DNA of 64,000 nt from an uncultured Muribaculaceae bacterium. GTDB taxonomy: Bacteria > Bacteroidota > Bacteroidia > Bacteroidales > Muribaculaceae. Below are positions 31,117 through 40,383 of this stretch, piece by piece. The notes under the pieces are model-generated. The model searched no databases. It worked only from the letters and a program-made list of their open reading frames with translations, and was not told where the DNA came from. The position numbers were made by a program, and so were the translations under genes. The DNA lies in assembly GCA_910584365.1 (NCBI GenBank), contig CAJUAF010000014.1, positions 1-64,000 of the forward strand. Direction: 5' to 3'. Positions within the stretch are counted from its first letter, which is position 1. Each line of letters starts with the position of its first letter.

Positions 31117-32304
31117 TTATTTGATGATTCCGTTGTTGCGGAAGACCTTTTCGAATTTCTCGAGGGCATATTCAACCTGCTCCTTGGTGTGGGTGGCCAT
31201 CAGCGAGAAGCGGATGAGGGTGTCCTGGGGAGCGACGGCGGGAGTGACGACAGGGTTTACGAACAGGCCTTCGTCGAAGAGTTCGCGGGTAATCTTGAAC
31301 GTCTTGAAGTCGTCGCGGATGAACAGCGGGATAATCGGAGTCGAAGTATGGCCGATTTCGCAGCCCATATTGCGGAAGCCATCAAGGGCGAAGTCGGTGA
31401 GTTTCCAGAGATGCTCCTGGCGCTCGGGTTCCTGCTCCATGATGTCGAGTGCCTTGAGGGCGGCGGCGGTGGAAGCGGGGGTGATTGAGGCTGTGAAGAT
31501 ATAGGAGCGGGAGTGGTGGCGCAGGAAGTTGGTGATTTCCTTGTCTGTGGCGATGAAGCCTCCCAGTGAGGCGAAGGACTTGGAGAATGTACCCATGACC
31601 AGATCGACGTCGTCGGTCACTCCGAAATGATCGCAGGTACCGCGGCCTCCCCGGCCGAAGACACCGATACCGTGGGCTTCGTCCACCATGATCGAGGCGT
31701 TGTATTTCTTGGCCAGGCGCACGATTTCGGGGAGGTTGGCTACGTCTCCTTCCATCGAGAATACACCGTCGGTGACGATGAGCTTTACGCGGTCGGGTTC
31801 GCAACGCTGGAGTTGCTTTTCAAGCGACTCCATGTCGTTGTGCTTGTATTTGAGGCAGGTCGAGAAGCTCAGGCGGCGTCCTTCGATAATGGAGGCGTGG
31901 TCCTGTTCGTCATAGATGACATAGTCTTCGCGGCCGGTCAGACATGAGACAACGCCGAGATTCACCTCGAAACCTGTGGAGTAAATCATCACGTCTTCCT
32001 TGCCGATATATTCGGCGATGCGGCGTTCAAGCTGCTTGTGCAGGTCGAGGGTACCGTTGAGGAAGGGGGAGCCGGCGCATCCCGTACCGTATTTTTTGAT
32101 AGCCTCGATAGCGGCTTCCTTGATGCGGGGATCGCTTACCAGTCCGGTGTAGCAGTTGGAGCCGAACATTAGGACCTTGCGGCCATTGATGATGACCTCG
32201 GGTTCCTGTTCACTTTCGATAGCGCGGAAATAGGGATAGACCCCGGCGGCTTTAGCCTCCTGCGGGGCAGTGTATTGGGCGAGTTTTGCCTGAAGTAACT
32301 TCAT
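31117..32304 (-). CDS. spt: Serine palmitoyltransferase
   Basis: This PLP enzyme of the alpha-oxoamine synthase family condenses serine with a long-chain acyl-CoA, the first step of bacterial sphingolipid synthesis. The protein is 395 residues. The PLP lysine is K242 (TFSKSFASLGGF), with H136, D208 and H211 (DEAH) in the site. The N-terminus (MKLLQAKLAQY, then GVYPYFRAIES) resembles Bacteroides Spt rather than BioF or Kbl. Those two relatives are the alternatives. A TAACTTTG element lies 148 bases upstream. Confidence 0.85.
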   Translation of the reverse strand: MKLLQAKLAQYTAPQEAKAAGVYPYFRAIESEQEPEVIINGRKVLMFGSNCYTGLVSDPRIKEAAIEAIKKYGTGCAGSPFLNGTLDLHKQLERRIAEYIGKEDVMIYSTGFEVNLGVVSCLTGREDYVIYDEQDHASIIEGRRLSFSTCLKYKHNDMESLEKQLQRCEPDRVKLIVTDGVFSMEGDVANLPEIVRLAKKYNASIMVDEAHGIGVFGRGGRGTCDHFGVTDDVDLVMGTFSKSFASLGGFIATDKEITNFLRHHSRSYIFTASITPASTAAALKALDIMEQEPERQEHLWKLTDFALDGFRNMGCEIGHTSTPIIPLFIRDDFKTFKITRELFDEGLFVNPVVTPAVAPQDTLIRFSLMATHTKEQVEYALEKFEKVFRNNGIIK

Positions 32305-32451
32305 AGCTGGTAATTAGTTTCTTTTTCCTTAGGAATACAGGGAGGAATCGGGCCTGACGGCGGAGCCTGCGTCGGCTGCGCGGTTTCCCGGAAGTAGCCC
32401 TGATTGCAAATGGGACGTAGTGGTTGGGAACCAGGAGAGAGTTTCAGCCGA

Positions 32452-32459
32452 CAAAGTTA
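32452..32459 (-). promoter_or_regulatory. -7 element of spt
   Basis: TAACTTTG on the minus strand, 148 bases before the spt start. No clear -33 element is at the normal spacing. Confidence 0.5.
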
Positions 32460-32609
32460 GCAATTTTCTCCGGAACACTAAGCAGATTTCCACAAAAAAT
32501 CTTTCCCCTTTTTTCAAATTTTAAGAAATTTAAGAAAATGGCTGAGCAGATATTTTATGTCCATTCTGCCATCAGAATCATTCGGACGGCACCTTGTTAT
32601 TGGGGCAAA

Positions 32610-32658
32610 AAAATAAGACGATGTGCCGGAATTCACGATTTGGCACATCGTCTTTATT
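32610..32658 (-). terminator. Terminator of the M3 peptidase gene
   Basis: GACGATGTGCC (32617-32627) pairs perfectly with GGCACATCGTC (32642-32652). On the minus strand it is followed by TTATTTTTTTG. The loop is 14 bases. Confidence 0.85.
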
Positions 32659-32700
32659 TCCTAAGAGGGGGGAGCGTTTAGGCTCGCAGACGTGGTGGTA

Positions 32701-34839
32701 TCAGTCTTTTTTGATGAGGGAGGGGGAGGCGTCGGGCTTCTTGATGCCGTCGCGGATGAGGAGGGCGTCGATTGTGGGATCCTGGCCGCGGAAGCGTTTG
32801 TAGAGGACATCGGGCGCCTCGGTGCCCCCCTTTTCAAGGACGTTATGGCGGAAGGAGTCGGCCGTGGCGCGGTCGAAGATACCGTTCTCCTTGAATTTGG
32901 CGAAAGCGTCGGCGTCAAGTACTTCGGCCCATTTGTAGGAATAATATCCGGCAGCATAGCCTCCGGCAAAGATGTGGCTGAACTGGGGAGAAGTTGCCGA
33001 GCCGTCGACATCGGGGAAGATACGGACCTGCTCCATGGCGGCGCGTTCGAACTTCACGGGGTCGGCTACGGCGGTGGTGTCGCTCAGCGTATGCCATGCC
33101 ATGTCGACATATCCGAAGGAGAGCTGGCGCATACAGGCGTAGGCGGCTCCGAACTGGGAGGAGGCGATAATCTTGTCCACAAGATTCTGGGGAATCGGCT
33201 CACCGGTCAGATAGTTCTTGGCAAAGGAGTCGAGGAACTCTTTCTCGGTCAGATAGTTCTCGTTGAACTGCGAGGGAAGTTCGACGAAGTCGCGGTAGAC
33301 GTTGGTGCCGGAAAGGGAGGCGTAGTTGCAGCGGGTCAGCAGGCCGTGGAGGGCATGACCGAACTCATGCAGGAAGGTCTCGACCTCGTAGGGGGTAAGC
33401 AGAGCGGGCTTGTCGGCGGTCGGTTTGGTGAAGTTCATTACGATGGATACCAGCGGACGGTTGTCGACTCCGGCAGCATCGACGAACTGCTCGGAGAAAC
33501 CGGTCATCCATGCGCCGGGGCGCTTGGTGTCGCGGGGGAAGAAGTCGGTGTAAAGCACTCCGATAAACTGGCCTTTGTCGTCGGTCACATCGTAGACCTT
33601 GACATCGGGATGGTATCCTTCGATTTTGTCATTGAGGGTGAACTGGAGCCCGTAGAGCTTGGTGGCGAGGCCGAAGACACCCTTGACTACATTGTCAAGC
33701 TCGAAATAGGGGCGGAGCTGCTCCTCGTCGTAGCTGTAACGCTCGTTCTTGAGTTTATTGGAATAATAGCTGTAATCCCAGGCGTTGATTTCAACGGGTT
33801 TCCCTTCAAGACGGGAAGCAAATTCGGTCAGCTCGTCCATCTCTTTTTTCAGGGCCGGCTTGTAGGCGTCGCGCAGCTGGTCAAGGAGCTTGTAGACGTT
33901 CTCCGGAGTGCGGGCCATAGTGCGCTGGAGCGAGTGGTCGGCGTAAGTCTTGCTTCCGAGCAGATTGGCCATCTGGAGGCGGAGGGACGCAATCTTCGAA
34001 AGTACGGGGAGGTTGTTGTATTCACCCGAGGTGTTGCGGCTCGTGTAGAGACGATAGAACTTCTCGCGCAGGTCGGGACGATCGGAATATTTCATGAACG
34101 CCATATAGGTAGGCTGGGCCAGGGTGAAGAGGAATTCCCCCTTGCGTCCTTTGGCTTCGGCCAGCTGGGCGGCCTCGTCGACGATCCCCTTCGGCAGACC
34201 GGCAAGGTCGTCGGAGGTGAGCCAGATTTCGTAGGTGTTCAGCTCTTTCAGTACATTCTGGCCGAACAGGGTGGTCAGTTCCGACAGTTCGGAGGAAATC
34301 CTGCGGTAGGTCTCGCGGTCCTCCCCTTCGAGATTGGCGCCGGAGAGGGCGAAGCTGTCGTAGGTGGTCTGGAGGAGCATCTCCTGCTCGGGGGTGAGCG
34401 AAAGACTGGCGCGGTTGTCATAGACGGCTTTCACACGCTTCCAGAGGTTGCTGTTGAGGGTTATCGAGGTCGAGTAGTCGGAGAGTTTCGGAGTGACGCG
34501 CATAGAGATTTCCATCAGCTCGTCATCGGCGTTGGCCGAGAGGATTGGATAAAATACATTCAGTACGCGTGAGAGGTCTTTGCCCGAGCGGTCAAGGGCT
34601 ACGATTGTGTTCTCGAATGTCGGGGCCTCGGAATTGTCGGCGATAGCCTGGATTTCAGCCTTCGCCTTGGCGATGCCGCGGTCGATGGCCGGCTCATAGT
34701 CGGCATTGTGGATGCGGGAGAATGGGGCTGTCTGATGAACGGTATTGAAAGGGGTGGCGAAAACGTCGCCGGGAGCGGTCTGTGCCTGAGATGTCATGAT
34801 CGAACAGGTAACGGTTAATGCGGTAAGGAGTTTCTTCAT
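32701..34839 (-). CDS. dcp: M3 family metallopeptidase (peptidyl-dipeptidase Dcp-like), exported
   Basis: This is a zinc peptidase that cuts short peptides. The protein is 712 residues. MKKLLTALTVTCSIMTSQAQ is a signal peptide, so it is likely periplasmic. The zinc motif HEFGH starts at H491, with the typical YEVETFLHEFGHALHGLL context. The C-terminal FAGGYAAGYYSYKWAEVLDADAF block is the substrate-binding part of Dcp-like enzymes. The start is placed at MKKLL, three codons into the open frame. It is divergent from the thioesterase gene. Confidence 0.93.
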   Translation of the reverse strand: MKKLLTALTVTCSIMTSQAQTAPGDVFATPFNTVHQTAPFSRIHNADYEPAIDRGIAKAKAEIQAIADNSEAPTFENTIVALDRSGKDLSRVLNVFYPILSANADDELMEISMRVTPKLSDYSTSITLNSNLWKRVKAVYDNRASLSLTPEQEMLLQTTYDSFALSGANLEGEDRETYRRISSELSELTTLFGQNVLKELNTYEIWLTSDDLAGLPKGIVDEAAQLAEAKGRKGEFLFTLAQPTYMAFMKYSDRPDLREKFYRLYTSRNTSGEYNNLPVLSKIASLRLQMANLLGSKTYADHSLQRTMARTPENVYKLLDQLRDAYKPALKKEMDELTEFASRLEGKPVEINAWDYSYYSNKLKNERYSYDEEQLRPYFELDNVVKGVFGLATKLYGLQFTLNDKIEGYHPDVKVYDVTDDKGQFIGVLYTDFFPRDTKRPGAWMTGFSEQFVDAAGVDNRPLVSIVMNFTKPTADKPALLTPYEVETFLHEFGHALHGLLTRCNYASLSGTNVYRDFVELPSQFNENYLTEKEFLDSFAKNYLTGEPIPQNLVDKIIASSQFGAAYACMRQLSFGYVDMAWHTLSDTTAVADPVKFERAAMEQVRIFPDVDGSATSPQFSHIFAGGYAAGYYSYKWAEVLDADAFAKFKENGIFDRATADSFRHNVLEKGGTEAPDVLYKRFRGQDPTIDALLIRDGIKKPDASPSLIKKD

Positions 34840-34901
34840 ATCGCGCAAATTGGTTTACTTACGTAGCCTTTCCCCTGCCGGGAAAAAGCGGGATTTCCTT
34901 G

Positions 34902-34933
34902 CAAAGTTACGGATTAGGCGGGAGAAGTGCAAA
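34902..34933 (-). promoter_or_regulatory. Promoter of the M3 peptidase gene
   Basis: On the minus strand TAACTTTG (34902-34909) and TTTG (34930-34933) are separated by 20 bases, a perfect Bacteroidetes match, 63 bases from the start. Confidence 0.8.
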
Positions 34934-34987
34934 TCGGAAGAGTCCTATTTTTTCGCGCCGACGTGTAATTCATCCGGAAAAATTTGT

Positions 34988-34995
34988 TAACTTTG
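34988..34995 (+). promoter_or_regulatory. -7 element of the thioesterase/dprA transcript
   Basis: TAACTTTG lies 29 bases before the thioesterase start, divergent from the M3 peptidase promoter. The -33 element is not clear. Confidence 0.6.
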
Positions 34996-35023
34996 AAATC
35001 TGTTTTATCCCACCCGACAATAT

Positions 35024-35443
35024 ATGACCGCGATGGAGGAATCCAAACCAAAATATATCTACGAAATGCCCCTGAAAGTCAGAGACTACGAAGTCGACTC
35101 GCAGGGGATTGTCAACAACGCCAACTATCTTCATTACCTGGAGCATACGCGCCATGAGTTCTGCCAGGAGCGGGGAATCTCTTTCCGCGATATGCAGCGC
35201 GAGGGGATTGACCCCGTAGTGAGCAAAATCGAGATAAGCTACCTGACTCCGCTGCGGTTGGCCGAAAGCATGGTAAGCTCCCTCTGGCTTGAGCGGAAAG
35301 GGGCCAGGTTCGTGTTCCATCAGGATATTTTCAATGCCGCCGGAAAGCAGGTTGTAAAGGCGCTTGTCACTATCGTCGCCCTCGAAAACGGGAAACTGAC
35401 GCGGGGAGAGCGCCTTGCCGAGGCTTTCGCCGACAGCCTGTGA
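35024..35443 (+). CDS. Acyl-CoA thioesterase, YbgC/4-hydroxybenzoyl-CoA type
   Basis: The protein is 139 residues with a single hotdog fold. The family pattern is clear: VRDYEVDSQGIVNNANYLHYLEHTRHEF, where the Asp near the start of the first helix (D24) is the usual catalytic residue, then KIEISYLTPLRLAESM. The substrate is unknown; YbgC-like proteins act on acyl-CoA or acyl-ACP, often near the envelope. The start could also be the Met at codon 4. dprA follows 49 bases later. Confidence 0.88.
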   Translation: MTAMEESKPKYIYEMPLKVRDYEVDSQGIVNNANYLHYLEHTRHEFCQERGISFRDMQREGIDPVVSKIEISYLTPLRLAESMVSSLWLERKGARFVFHQDIFNAAGKQVVKALVTIVALENGKLTRGERLAEAFADSL

Positions 35444-35492
35444 CTGCTGTCAGATACAATTATCAGCCACAACCGTAATTTCACTGAAATAT

Positions 35493-36611
35493 ATGACTGC
35501 GCAGGGGAACGACTTGCTGAAATACCGCATCGCTTTGGCCGGAATCAAAGGGATGAACGTTACGGCCGCACGCCGGCTGCTGGATGTACTGGGCTCCGAG
35601 GAGGCGCTTTTCACCATGGACCAGCGGGAGGTGGAACGCCTGACCGGGCTGAACGCCGGAGTGTTCGGGCCGGAGGTGAGAGACTCCCTGCTGGAACGGG
35701 CCGCTAAAGAGACGGAGTTTGTCGGCGCCAGCCAGATAAGACCGCTTTTTTTCACCGATAAGGATTATCCCGGGCGTCTGCTCGAATGTGACGACGCTCC
35801 GGTTCTATTGTATGCCCTGGGGAACGCCAATCTCAACGCCCGCCATGTCATCGGCATTGTCGGCACCCGCAACGCCACCGCCTACGGAGTCAACTTCATC
35901 AATCGCCTGGTCGAAGAACTGTCGTCGCGGATAGAGGACCTGCTGGTGGTAAGCGGCCTTGCACTGGGGTGCGACGTGGCTGCCCACCGCCAGGCGATGA
36001 AATCCGGAGTGCCTACGGCGGGAGTTCTCGCCCATGGGCTTGACATGATTTATCCTCCCGAGAACCGCAACGACGCCGCCCGGATGGTCGCCGCCGGCGG
36101 AGCGCTTCTGACGGATTATCCCCGCGGTACGCGTCCGTACCGGGGAAACTTCCTGGCCCGGAACCGCATCGTGGCCGGTATGGTGGACTGCCTTGTGGTG
36201 GCGGAATCAGCCGCCGATCACGGAGGCGCGCTCCACACGGCCCGCATCGCCCGGGAATACAACCGGGAAGTGTTCGCGCTGCCCGGTAGAACAAGCGATC
36301 ATTACAGCGGAGGGTGCAACAAGCTCATAAGGCGCCAGGTGGCCCTGCTGTGTGAACGGGCCGACGACATAATCGAGGCGATGGGATGGACTCCGCTTCC
36401 CGCCGAAGGAGGGCAGCCGCAGCTTTTCCCGGACCTGTCGCCCGAGGAGGAGACTGTGATGGAATATCTGCGCCGGGAAGGGGAGGGGGAACTCAACCCT
36501 ATGTCTGTCAGGATAGGGCTCCCCGTGGGAAAGCTCATCGGAGTGCTGATGAAGCTGGAAATGCAGGGGCTGATTCTGACGATGCCCGGCTCACGCTATC
36601 GCCCGGCCTGA
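35493..36611 (+). CDS. dprA: DNA processing protein DprA
   Basis: DprA loads RecA on incoming single-stranded DNA during transformation. The protein is 372 residues from the Met at 35493 (MTAQGNDLLKYRIALAGIKG); the frame is open upstream but overlaps the thioesterase gene. The Rossmann domain has GIVGTRNATAYG, GLALGCDVAAHRQAM, GVLAHGLDMIYPPENR, NRIVAGMVDCLVVAES and the GRTSDHYSGGCNKLIR block. The C-terminal winged-helix DML1-like part (EEETVMEYLRREGEGELNPMSV) is present. Confidence 0.95.
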   Translation: MTAQGNDLLKYRIALAGIKGMNVTAARRLLDVLGSEEALFTMDQREVERLTGLNAGVFGPEVRDSLLERAAKETEFVGASQIRPLFFTDKDYPGRLLECDDAPVLLYALGNANLNARHVIGIVGTRNATAYGVNFINRLVEELSSRIEDLLVVSGLALGCDVAAHRQAMKSGVPTAGVLAHGLDMIYPPENRNDAARMVAAGGALLTDYPRGTRPYRGNFLARNRIVAGMVDCLVVAESAADHGGALHTARIAREYNREVFALPGRTSDHYSGGCNKLIRRQVALLCERADDIIEAMGWTPLPAEGGQPQLFPDLSPEEETVMEYLRREGEGELNPMSVRIGLPVGKLIGVLMKLEMQGLILTMPGSRYRPA

Positions 36612-36699
36612 ACAATCTCCGCTGCTGACGCCTTATTTATTATAGTAAACTACCTGAATTATTATAGCAACCACATACAGTCATAAAAACTGCCACACC

Positions 36700-37575
36700 A
36701 TGGAAAAGAAAGTCATTGCCCCGTCCGAACTGATTATCAACCCGGACGGCTCCGTATTCCATCTTCATCTGCTTCCCGAGCAGCTTACAGACCGCATTAT
36801 TCTTGTCGGAGATCCCGCCAGGGTCAATATAGTTGCCGAGCATTTCGACAGCCGCGACTTCGAGGTGTCTTCCCGCGAGTTCCACACAATCGGAGGGACA
36901 TACAAGGGGAAGCCTATAATGTGTCTCAGCCACGGAATCGGTCCCGACAATATCGACATCGTAATAAACGAACTCGACGCCCTTGCCAACATAGATTTCG
37001 CCACCCGCGAGGTCAGGGATAATCACCGCGAACTGACGATGGTGCGCATCGGTACTTCGGGAGCCCTCCAGCCGGAACTTATTGTCGGCACTCCCGTCAT
37101 AGCCGAAAAGGCCATAGGTTTTGACGGTGTCCTTAATTATTATGCAGGGCGCAATGAGGTAGCCGACCTGGAATTCGAAAAGGCTTTCTGCGACCACACG
37201 GGGTGGAATCCTCTCTGGGCAAAGCCCTACGTGGTCGACGCCCATTCGGCGCTCGTGGACCAGATAGGGCGCGACGACATGGTGCGCGGCAACACGATTT
37301 CAGCCGTCGGTTTCTACGGACCCCAGGGGCGCGAACTGCGTCTGCCGCTGGCAAATCCCGATCTAAACCGTCGCATCGAGGAATTCCGCTTCAATGGCCG
37401 CAAGGTGACCAACTATGAGATGGAATCAGCTCCCCTTCAGGGATTGAGCCGCCTGATGGGACACCGGGCCATGACCGTATGCTCCATCATCGCCAACCGT
37501 ATGCGCCACGACGTCACCCCAAACTACAAGACCGCCATCCGCGACCTGATTGCCACGGTGCTGGAGCGCATCTGA
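36700..37575 (+). CDS. Nucleoside phosphorylase (uridine phosphorylase-like)
   Basis: The protein is 291 residues of the PNP/UDP superfamily, which split nucleosides with phosphate. The family blocks are visible: RIILVGDPARVNIVAEHFD, CLSHGIGPDNIDIVINELDAL, VRIGTSGALQPELIVGTPVIA, and NYEMESAPLQGLSRLMGHRAMTVCSIIANR at the C-terminal substrate loop. Uridine phosphorylase is the closest fit by sense, but the base specificity cannot be read from sequence alone. A strong terminator follows between it and the convergent TetR-type gene. Confidence 0.88.
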   Translation: MEKKVIAPSELIINPDGSVFHLHLLPEQLTDRIILVGDPARVNIVAEHFDSRDFEVSSREFHTIGGTYKGKPIMCLSHGIGPDNIDIVINELDALANIDFATREVRDNHRELTMVRIGTSGALQPELIVGTPVIAEKAIGFDGVLNYYAGRNEVADLEFEKAFCDHTGWNPLWAKPYVVDAHSALVDQIGRDDMVRGNTISAVGFYGPQGRELRLPLANPDLNRRIEEFRFNGRKVTNYEMESAPLQGLSRLMGHRAMTVCSIIANRMRHDVTPNYKTAIRDLIATVLERI

Positions 37576-37623
37576 CGTGTGGCCGGTAAGGAACCGCCTT
37601 ATGTACACACGAAATACCATAAA

Positions 37624-37669
37624 AGCCGGGGCGGGTCAGGAAACACAGAATCCTGACCCGCCCCGGGCT
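37624..37669. terminator. Bidirectional terminator between convergent genes
   Basis: GGGGCGGGTCAGGA (37628-37641) pairs perfectly with TCCTGACCCGCCCC (37651-37664), extended outward by AGCC/GGCT with a small bulge. Flanking A/T bases allow it to work for the phosphorylase gene (+) and the regulator gene (-). Confidence 0.85.
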
Positions 37670-37698
37670 TATATCGGTAATAGTGCAGCCGGTGCCGG

Positions 37699-38538
37699 TC
37701 AGCCCAGGCAACGGGAGATGATTTCGGGGGAGACGCCCTCGGCGCGGAGTGTTTCGGCGATACGTTTCCGCTCGGCAGCTTCGCGGGCCTTTACCAGTTC
37801 CTCCACATGGGCACGGAAGTCGATGTCGACTCTCTCGCGGCAGGCGTCCTCAAACCGTCGGCGGTAAGCCTCCACTTCATGGAGGTTGTTGCCGTCTACG
37901 GCCATGCGGGCGTTGTCAGCCTGATGGAACATCATTGCGGCGAGAGAGCGGATTGCCTTTACTATCCGGTGCTTCCCCTCGGGGGTGTTGAGGTCGATTC
38001 CCGAGAACGTGGAGCGGTCCTTATGGAGGATAAAATAGTAGATTCCGGCCACCAGCAGAGTGGTGATTGCCACCAGGTCGAGTTCCTTCCCGCTGATGGC
38101 ATCGGAATATTTGTTGATAAGTTCCAGGATATGGAGTTCCCTCAGGCGGGAGGTACGTTCGGTGATATGGTTTCCGTCGGCTACTTCCCAGCGCAGAAGT
38201 TCAATCATGATTTCGTCGTCGAGGAGCTTGTTCATCAGTTTCTCGATGACATTGGAATAACCTTCTTCCGACGCGATTTCGTTGACGGAATCATGTATGA
38301 GGTCGCTCATCCAATAGTCATATTTCTTGACAAACTCATCATAGAATTCGTCAAGATTCTTGTATCGGTTGTAGAATACGATAGGTTCTATTTTCGCCTT
38401 ACGGACAATATCGGTTACCAAAGCCATTGAAAATCCCTTTTTCTTAATCTGGGACACAGCGGCTTTTTGAATCGCTTCCTCGATGTCGGCTTTCGAACGT
38501 CGGGGCCTACGTGTTTTGACTTCATTTGCGTCTGCCAT
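37699..38538 (-). CDS. TetR-type transcriptional regulator
   Basis: The protein is 279 residues from MADANEVKTRRPRRSKADIEEAIQ. The N-terminal HTH (AVSQIKKKGFSMALVTDIVRKAKIEPIVFYNRYKNLDEFYDEFVKKY) fits TetR proteins. The C-terminal part is longer than usual (about 280 against about 200) and contains a hydrophobic stretch (LDLVAITTLLVAGIYYFIL) and a basic helical tail. The ligand and target genes are unknown. The upstream spacer of about 470 bases has no recognised promoter. Confidence 0.82.
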   Translation of the reverse strand: MADANEVKTRRPRRSKADIEEAIQKAAVSQIKKKGFSMALVTDIVRKAKIEPIVFYNRYKNLDEFYDEFVKKYDYWMSDLIHDSVNEIASEEGYSNVIEKLMNKLLDDEIMIELLRWEVADGNHITERTSRLRELHILELINKYSDAISGKELDLVAITTLLVAGIYYFILHKDRSTFSGIDLNTPEGKHRIVKAIRSLAAMMFHQADNARMAVDGNNLHEVEAYRRRFEDACRERVDIDFRAHVEELVKAREAAERKRIAETLRAEGVSPEIISRCLG

Positions 38539-39009
38539 ATTCAAGATTCCTTTCTTTACAGGTCCATCCAACTGCCTGTTTCTGATAATATTCGTACTAC
38601 GATTGTTCTGACTGTATCAGTCATGCCGGCAACCCTGCGGGATGCGGTGTGGCTGGTAATGTTGATATGTAAAACTGCGCTCCGGGGCTGGACCACGGGA
38701 GCGTTCCGGACTGGTATCAAATCCGGATTCCGGCAAGGAAAGCTGCGGGTGTTTCCATCCATTTAACTCCCGCGGAAGACTTCTCTCCAGGAATTGCGCA
38801 AATATAATGCTTTTTTTATAGCTGTCAAAAATTTTTACACAAAATCGGACTCCGCAGGTGTGGAGAATTTGGCTACTAAAGGGCTCCGGCTCTTCTGTAA
38901 GTACCTCCGGAAGGGTCCTGGAGCGTTACGGGAGGGGGAGGATGCAGAGGGCGCAAAGCACCTCATCGAGTGGCGGTCTATATACAGGCGCATTGTATTT
39001 CCCGGGCGG
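38539..39009 (-). other. Intergenic region upstream of the TetR-type gene
   Basis: No gene is supported here. It lies between the end of the DUF2851 gene and the regulator gene, both on the minus strand. It probably carries the regulator's promoter, but no TAnnTTTG element was found. An AT-rich patch lies around 38800-38845. Confidence 0.45.
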
Positions 39010-40383
39010 TCAGCGCCTGATTTCGGCCGAGAACATCCTGTGGCCGAAACGGCAGAATATACATTTGTTGCGTTCGCAGTATTCCCTGCGGAGCTGAATC
39101 AGCGCCTGCGACTCGAAAGCGTCCCGGCAGTCCACACCGGCTCCGGCGAACAGGCGTATATCCCGGTTGTCCTCGGGGCGGAAGGTATGAAGAAGTTCCG
39201 GCAGCAGTTCCATTATGTCGACGTCTCCCCTGGAAACCGCGCGGGCCAGCATCAGCGGCACGGTCACATTGATCATCAGGCGGTCGACGGAACTCGCCGA
39301 CAGCAGATTCGGCGACGCTCCCCGGGAAGTATTGGCGAAAGTGTAGCGCGTGGCCCAGAATCCGGTCAGGGGCACGTCGAATTCCCGGCGCATATCCTCC
39401 AGGGAGGGGAGCGCGGGGAGCGACGGTTCGGCGATATGGCCGTAGAGCAGACGTGTATCCCGGAAGGAGCGCTCGCGCTCCTGGCGCAGACGCCTTACGA
39501 CATCGTCCAGGCGCCCGATAAGGGCAAATCCCCGGTGGATTTTCTGAGCCAGGAAAGCCAGGCGGCGATGCGGGAAATTCTGGGGACGCGTGCGGGCCAT
39601 CTTCCACTGGAGGGGAAGAGGCGTGAGGCTGAATTTGCGGGCCATGAAGAGGTATTCCTGGCGCATACGGGTGACGTAGCCGTCCTCCCCGGCGGCGGGG
39701 GGCGGTATAAGGCCGGCCTGTCCGAACATCAGGGCTTCCATCGTAACCAGTTCGTCGCGGTGGCGGTTGAGAAATTTCAGCGGGAGGTGTTTTGCCAGGA
39801 TTTCGAAGGGCTCGGCGTTCAGTCCGAAACCCAGTGCGCGGGCCAGTGTGACGTATGCCGCAGCTTCCCAGTCCCCTTCCATAAGGCTTACCAGGTCGAG
39901 GATTCTGTCGCTCTTCCGGTAAAGGCGTTCCATCGCCAGGGCTGTAAGCCATTCGGTATGGAAGATTTTCGGCAGTGCGCGGATGGTCCCGGCGCAGGGA
40001 AGAGACGCGTGGGAAGCCATCATCAGGGCATTGCACCGGGCGGCGGCTTCCGGTGTGCAGCGAACTTTTATCTGTGGAATCACATTGCCGTCGGGCCGGC
40101 TGACGCGGGCGTCATCTTCCATTACCACGTGCAGTATCACGGAATCATACGCCCGGTCCCGGTCATGGCCGTGGCGGAACCAGTCGGATGCCTTTATATG
40201 GATTTCGACATTGCCGACCCACCGCTGTCCGTCGATTTCAATTGACGCGTTGAAGAAATCGGGCCCGGAATCGGTGTTCAGCAGCCCGGGATGGATGATT
40301 CTTACCCGGGAGCCGTCAGTGGTCGTCAGTTTTCCGTCGTCCCACAGGCGGTGCTGCCAGATGAATTGCATCAGACGCTCCAT
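39010..40383 (-). CDS. DUF2851 family protein
   Basis: The protein is 457 residues from MERLMQFIWQHRLW, the conserved N-terminus of this Bacteroidetes family; the frame is open far upstream but there overlaps coaE antisense-free DNA of another frame. Typical blocks are IHPGLLNTDSGPDFFNASIEIDGQRWVGNVEIHIKASDW and YDSVILHVVMEDD, reminiscent of a nuclease-like fold, though this is only a resemblance. The C-terminus has ECGR-like cysteines (CIFCRFGHRMF). The function is unknown. The start overlaps the end of coaE by 13 bases, so they are translationally coupled. Confidence 0.85.
   Translation of the reverse strand: MERLMQFIWQHRLWDDGKLTTTDGSRVRIIHPGLLNTDSGPDFFNASIEIDGQRWVGNVEIHIKASDWFRHGHDRDRAYDSVILHVVMEDDARVSRPDGNVIPQIKVRCTPEAAARCNALMMASHASLPCAGTIRALPKIFHTEWLTALAMERLYRKSDRILDLVSLMEGDWEAAAYVTLARALGFGLNAEPFEILAKHLPLKFLNRHRDELVTMEALMFGQAGLIPPPAAGEDGYVTRMRQEYLFMARKFSLTPLPLQWKMARTRPQNFPHRRLAFLAQKIHRGFALIGRLDDVVRRLRQERERSFRDTRLLYGHIAEPSLPALPSLEDMRREFDVPLTGFWATRYTFANTSRGASPNLLSASSVDRLMINVTVPLMLARAVSRGDVDIMELLPELLHTFRPEDNRDIRLFAGAGVDCRDAFESQALIQLRREYCERNKCIFCRFGHRMFSAEIRR

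Larger units (their letters stand above)
32305..32700 (-). other. Intergenic region upstream of spt
   Basis: No gene is seen here. It holds the probable spt promoter (32452-32459) and the terminator of the M3 peptidase gene (32610-32658). The rest is AT-rich and featureless. Confidence 0.55.
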
